Source: Nocardioides marmoriginsengisoli
Lineage (GTDB): Bacteria > Actinomycetota > Actinomycetes > Propionibacteriales > Nocardioidaceae
Assembly: GCF_003725695.1 (NCBI RefSeq)
Contig: NZ_RJSE01000006.1
Span: 124,154-188,153 of the forward strand
DNA length: 64,000 nt
Reading direction: 5' to 3'
Made by a program: the position numbers and the translations under genes
Shown here: positions 60,046 to 64,000 of the stretch, one piece after another
Layout: each line of letters begins with the position of its first letter
Position numbering within the stretch: position 1 is the stretch's first letter
The notes under the pieces: generated by a model
What the model saw: only the letters and a program-made list of their open reading frames with translations
The model's database searches: none
What the model was told of the DNA's origin: nothing

Positions 60046-63000
60046 ATGCAGGTACTGCGTCGACGGATCAGCCGAGTAGCCCTCTCGCTCGGCCTCGCCT
60101 CCGCATCGGTCCTCTCGGTCGGGGTGCTTCCGAGCAGCGGCAGCGACGCGCGGGTCGGCGCGACGACCGTCGCCGCTGCGCCGGTGCTCGCCGCACGCGC
60201 TGCCGTCACGCCGTCCGCCGCCTACCTCGGCCGCCCGGGGTCGGTCTTCACCGTCACGGTCACGAACACCGGCACCCGCCCCCTCGCCACCGTCGAGGTC
60301 GACCGTCCGGGCCGGTCCTGGACGATCACGCGGTGCCCGAAGGCGCCGCGTGGCTGGGCCGTGCGACGGACCCGGGCGATGTGCCAGTTCCGCAGCCTCG
60401 TCCCAGCCAGGACGGCCATCAAGGCCGGGGCCTCGAGCTCGGCCTTCCGGGTCGCGGCCACCTCGAAGCCGGCGACCGTGAACAAGGCCGGGTACTGGAA
60501 GGTGAAGGCCGGACGCGGCAACGTCTTCGACCGCCGGAACAAGCTGGTCGCGGCCAGGGCGATGCGCCCGGGCCTGCGCGTGGTCGCCTTCGCGTTCCAG
60601 GTGCTCGACGTCGTGGTGGACCCGGGCACCCGCACGCCCGGAGCTCGCTGCCCCGCGCGCCGGAGGACGGCGCCGGCGGCCTCCTCGGGGCACACCTTCG
60701 TGATCTGCGGTCGCAACCGCACGAACCGCACGCTGGTCCCGACCGCTGCTCGGTCACGCCTGGGCGGCACCTTCGTCTCCGGGGGCGGTGCCCGGTTCTC
60801 CTCGGGCCGGATCGCGCCGAGCCGGACCAGCCGGATCCTCGGCTCCTGGTCGAACGTGAAGATCGGCGCCGCCGGCTCCGGCAGGACCGTGCAAGCCCTG
60901 ATCGGCGCACCGAACCGACGATCCTCACCGCTGACCACGCTGTCCGGCTACACCGCGACCACGACGGCGAACCGTCCCCCTAACGCCGTCAACGACACCG
61001 CCTCGGTCGCCGAGAACGCGACGAAGAACGTCACCGTGCTGGCCAACGACACCGACCCCGACGGCAACGCCCTCACCGTCAGCGCGGTGGACACCACCGG
61101 CACCCTCGGGACCGTCACCAACAACGGCACGACGGTCACCTACGACCCGAACGGCGCGTTCAACAGCCTCGGCGCGGGAGACACCGCGACCGACACGTTC
61201 AGCTACACGGCCTCCGACGGGAACGGCGGCTCCGACAGCGCCACCGTCGCGATCACGATCATCGGTGTCGCCGGGGCCAACACGCCTCCGGTCGCGGTGG
61301 CCGACAGCAAGACTGTTTCCGAGGACGCCGGCGCGGGCGTCGTCAACGTGCTCGGCAACGACACCGATGCGGACGGCAACACGCTCGCCGTGACGGCGGT
61401 CGACGCGACCGGCACCCTCGGGACCGTCACCAACAACGGCACCGACGTCAGCTACGACCCCGACGGCGCCTTCGAGTCCCTCGCCGTCGGCGAGACCGCG
61501 GCCGATACCTTCGACTACACCGTCTCCGACGGACACGGCGGCACCGACACCGCGACCGTCACGGTCACCGTCACCGGCGTCAACGACGCACCGCAGGCGA
61601 CGGACGACGCCTCGGGTGTCGGGGAGAACGCAACCAAGGTCGTGGCGGTCGTCGGCAACGACACCGATGTCGACGGCGACACCCTCACCGTCAGTGCGGT
61701 CGACACGACCGGCACCCAGGGCAACGTCACCAACAACGGCACCGACGTCACCTACGACCCCGACGGCGCCTTCGAGTCCCTCGGTGCCGGCCAGACCGCC
61801 ACCGACACCTTCGACTACACGGTCTCCGACGGCCACGGCGGCACCGACACCGCGACCGTCACGATGACGATCACCGGTACCAACGACGCCCCGGCGATCG
61901 CGGCACTCGAGGGCGGCGCCCTGGCCTATGCCGAGAACGCCGCCGCCACCCCGATCACCGCGACCGGCACCGTGGCCGACGTCGACTCGGCCAACTTCGC
62001 CACCGGCACCCTCACCGTCAGCTACTCCGCCGGCGGCCAGGCCGAGGACCGCCTCGCCGTCCGCAACCAGGGCACCGGCGCGGGCCAGATCGGCGTCTCC
62101 GGAGCCAACGTCAGCTACGCCGGTACGACGATCGGCACCTTCACCGGCGGCACCGGCACCACCGCCCTGGTGATCACCCTCAACGCCAGCGCCACCCCCG
62201 CCGCCACCCAGGCCCTGGTCCGCAACGTGACCTACCGCAACGTCTCCGAGAACCCGTCCACGGTCACCAGGACGGCGCGGTTCGTGCTCACCGACGGGGA
62301 CGGAGGCACCAGCGGAGCCGCCACCCGGACCATCACCGTCTCCCGTGTTAACGACGCCCCGAACGCGGCCAACGACGCCGCCACCGTGGCGGAGAACGCC
62401 ACCAAGGTGGTCACGGTGCTGGCCAACGACACCGATGCCGACACCGACGCGCTCGCCGTGACGGCGGTGAACACGACCACGACGCTCGGAACCGTCACCA
62501 ACAACAGCACCAACGTGACCTACGACCCGAACGGCGCGTTCGACAGCCTGGGAGCCGGCGACACCGCCACCGACACCTTCGGCTACACGGTCTCCGACGG
62601 CCACGGCGGCACCGCGTCGGCCACGGTGACGATGACGATCACCGGAGTCGCCGGTGCCAACATCCCTCCGGTCGCGGTGGCCGACAGCACCACCGTGTCC
62701 GAGGACGCCGGCGCGAGCACCGTCAACGTGCTCGGCAACGACACCGATGCGGACACAGACCCGCTCGCCGTGACCGCGGTGGACAGCACCGGCACCCTGG
62801 GGAGCGTCACCAACAACGGCACCAACGTCAGCTACAACCCGAACCACGCCTTCGAGTCCCTCGCGGTCGGCGAGACCGCCACCGACACCTTCGGCTACAC
62901 CGTCTCCGACGGCCACGGCGGCACCGACACCGCCACGGTCACCATCACGATCACGGGGGCCAACGATCCGCCGGTCGCGAGCGACGATGCCGGCTCGGTC

Positions 63001-64000
63001 GCCGAGAACAGCGGCGGCGTCAGCGTCAACGTGCTCGCCGACGACCTCGATGTCGACGGCGACACGCTCTCCGTGACCGCGGTCGACACCACGGGCACCA
63101 CCGGGATCGTCACCAACAACGGCACCGACGTCACCTACAGCCCCAACGGCGCCTTCGAGTCCCTCGCCGCCGGCGAGACCGCCACCGACACCTTCGACTA
63201 CACCGTCTCCGACGGCCACGGCGGCACCGACACCGCCACGGTCACCATGACCATCACCGGCTCCAACGACGCCCCGGTGATCGCGGGGCTCGAAGGCGGC
63301 GCCCTGGCCTACACCGAGAACGCCGCCGCGACCCCGATCACCGCGACCGGCACCGTCGCCGACGTCGACTCGGCCGACTTCTCGACCGGCACCCTCACCG
63401 TGAACTACTCCGCCGGCGGCCAGGCCGAGGACCGGCTCGAGATCCGCAACCAGGGCACCGGTGCCGGCCAGATCGGCGTCTCCGGAGCGACCGTCAGCTA
63501 CGCCGGTACCGCCATCGGCACCTTCACCGGCGGCACCGGCACCACCGCTCTCGTCATCACCTTCAACGCCAGCGCCACTCCCGCGGCGACCCAGGCGCTG
63601 GTCCGGAACCTCACCTACCGCAACGCGTCCGACAACCCGGTGGTCACCACCCGGACCGCGCGCTTCGTGCTCACCGACGGTGACGGCGGTACCAGCGCAC
63701 CCGCCACCCGGAACGTCTCCCTCACTGCCGCCAACGATGCTCCGGTGATCGCGGCCCTCGAAGCCGCCGCCCTGGCCTACGCCGAGGGCGACCCGGCCAC
63801 CCCGATCACCGCGACCGGCACCGTCACCGACGTCGACTCGGCCAACTTCTCCACCGGCACCCTCACCATCGACTACTCCGCCGGCGGCCAAGCCGAGGAC
63901 CGCCTCGAGATCCGCAACCAAGGCACCGGCGCCGGCCAGATCGGCGTCTCCGCCGCCAACATCACCTACGCCGGCACCACCATCGGCACCTTCACCGGCG
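60046..64000 (+). CDS. Large secreted repeat protein (VCBS/cadherin-like), partial
   Basis: At least 1318 residues, open to the window end. A signal-like start (MQVLRRRISRVALSLGLASA, then VLSVGVLPSS) is followed by a non-repeated region to residue ~305 containing a DUF11-like VTNTGTRPLATVEV. Repeats then begin: about 100-residue A units with NDTDxDGxxLxV calcium-type loops, xYDPNGAFxSLGxG and DTFxYTVSDGHGGT, and 156-residue B units with RLEIRNQGTGAGQIGVS and RTARFVLTDGDGGTS. Order is A-A-A-B-A-A-A-B-B. It is probably a cell-surface adhesin or stalk stiffened by calcium. Anchor unseen. Confidence 0.85.
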   Translation, partial: MQVLRRRISRVALSLGLASASVLSVGVLPSSGSDARVGATTVAAAPVLAARAAVTPSAAYLGRPGSVFTVTVTNTGTRPLATVEVDRPGRSWTITRCPKAPRGWAVRRTRAMCQFRSLVPARTAIKAGASSSAFRVAATSKPATVNKAGYWKVKAGRGNVFDRRNKLVAARAMRPGLRVVAFAFQVLDVVVDPGTRTPGARCPARRRTAPAASSGHTFVICGRNRTNRTLVPTAARSRLGGTFVSGGGARFSSGRIAPSRTSRILGSWSNVKIGAAGSGRTVQALIGAPNRRSSPLTTLSGYTATTTANRPPNAVNDTASVAENATKNVTVLANDTDPDGNALTVSAVDTTGTLGTVTNNGTTVTYDPNGAFNSLGAGDTATDTFSYTASDGNGGSDSATVAITIIGVAGANTPPVAVADSKTVSEDAGAGVVNVLGNDTDADGNTLAVTAVDATGTLGTVTNNGTDVSYDPDGAFESLAVGETAADTFDYTVSDGHGGTDTATVTVTVTGVNDAPQATDDASGVGENATKVVAVVGNDTDVDGDTLTVSAVDTTGTQGNVTNNGTDVTYDPDGAFESLGAGQTATDTFDYTVSDGHGGTDTATVTMTITGTNDAPAIAALEGGALAYAENAAATPITATGTVADVDSANFATGTLTVSYSAGGQAEDRLAVRNQGTGAGQIGVSGANVSYAGTTIGTFTGGTGTTALVITLNASATPAATQALVRNVTYRNVSENPSTVTRTARFVLTDGDGGTSGAATRTITVSRVNDAPNAANDAATVAENATKVVTVLANDTDADTDALAVTAVNTTTTLGTVTNNSTNVTYDPNGAFDSLGAGDTATDTFGYTVSDGHGGTASATVTMTITGVAGANIPPVAVADSTTVSEDAGASTVNVLGNDTDADTDPLAVTAVDSTGTLGSVTNNGTNVSYNPNHAFESLAVGETATDTFGYTVSDGHGGTDTATVTITITGANDPPVASDDAGSVAENSGGVSVNVLADDLDVDGDTLSVTAVDTTGTTGIVTNNGTDVTYSPNGAFESLAAGETATDTFDYTVSDGHGGTDTATVTMTITGSNDAPVIAGLEGGALAYTENAAATPITATGTVADVDSADFSTGTLTVNYSAGGQAEDRLEIRNQGTGAGQIGVSGATVSYAGTAIGTFTGGTGTTALVITFNASATPAATQALVRNLTYRNASDNPVVTTRTARFVLTDGDGGTSAPATRNVSLTAANDAPVIAALEAAALAYAEGDPATPITATGTVTDVDSANFSTGTLTIDYSAGGQAEDRLEIRNQGTGAGQIGVSAANITYAGTTIGTFTG
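60970..64000 (+). repeat. Higher-order tandem repeat inside the secreted protein gene
   Basis: Unit starts (the Asn before the proline-containing linker): A 60970, 61279, 61582; B 61882; A 62350, 62659, 62962; B 63265; B 63733 (cut by window end). A units are 300-309 bp and B units 468 bp. The A-A-A-B block repeats at 1380 bp then 1383 bp, with each A resembling its counterpart in the other block (e.g. the PPVAVADS.TVSEDAGA linker only in second positions). Confidence 0.88.

Noticed and set aside
60925..63921. 998-codon antisense frame over the secreted repeat protein
   Set aside because: Mirrors the DNA repeats and is a GC shadow; the plus-strand frame has a signal peptide and recognisable repeat domains.

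Overview
High-GC actinobacterial chromosome, most like a Nocardioides/Nocardioidaceae genome. This is judged from codon use, from a run of core genes in actinobacterial order, from DtxR/IdeR-type iron boxes, and from many start codons that sit 5-8 bases after a TANNNT -10 hexamer (probable leaderless transcripts). About 50 genes can be supported. Their starts often overlap the previous stop (ATGA/GTGA).

The core backbone, mostly on the minus strand, reads rne - rplU - rpmA - obgE - proB - (119-aa gene) - proA - ... - 53-aa membrane protein - nadD - rsfS - histidine phosphatase - tRNA-Ala(GGC) - ... - leuS (partial at base 1). Accessory blocks interrupt this order.

From left to right, 0.7-5 kb holds a DUF1611/PLP-racemase pair, galE and an SDR gene preceded by a 22-bp tandem array. 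5-12 kb is a six-gene minus-strand operon: two GT2 glycosyltransferases, two fusion proteins that share a pyruvyltransferase-like C-terminal domain, an AraC regulator and DUF1304. 12.3-19 kb holds a Baeyer-Villiger-type monooxygenase, an acetyltransferase, an F420-type oxidoreductase with DUF2834, and a FAD oxidoreductase/membrane protein/TetR operon with a long palindromic operator. 19-32.6 kb is an iron island: a siderophore-interacting protein, a fused ABC transporter, and two complete FecBCDE-type importers arranged as mirror images around a divergent MocR/EamA pair whose start codons overlap. Four iron boxes mark it as an iron-repressed regulon.

At 32.7-40 kb there is an M23-type peptidase with C-terminal repeats, tRNA-Ala and nadD/rsfS. 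A second surface-glycan block follows: GT61, a tandem FkbM methyltransferase, a VTT membrane protein and a CDP-alcohol phosphatidyltransferase. 40.9-51.5 kb is the proA/proB/obgE/L27/L21/RNase E core, interrupted by an MFS/MarR pair. 51.7-64 kb holds a TIGR03936-type protein without its usual partner, a winged-helix protein, an MFS transporter and a HelR-like RNA polymerase recycling ATPase preceded by a perfect rifamycin-associated element. It ends with a degenerate HD-GYP/LuxR regulator, an NTF2/DsrE pair and a large secreted repeat protein that runs off the window.

The best leads are the RAE-HelR unit, the paired pyruvyltransferase-like fusions (one lacking the catalytic-type His), the mirrored iron cassettes and the A-A-A-B super-repeat of the secreted protein. 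No CRISPR array, insertion sequence or phage was seen. No gene-free stretch exceeds 300 bases; the two longest (12061-12351 and 59758-60045) are described in the feature list.
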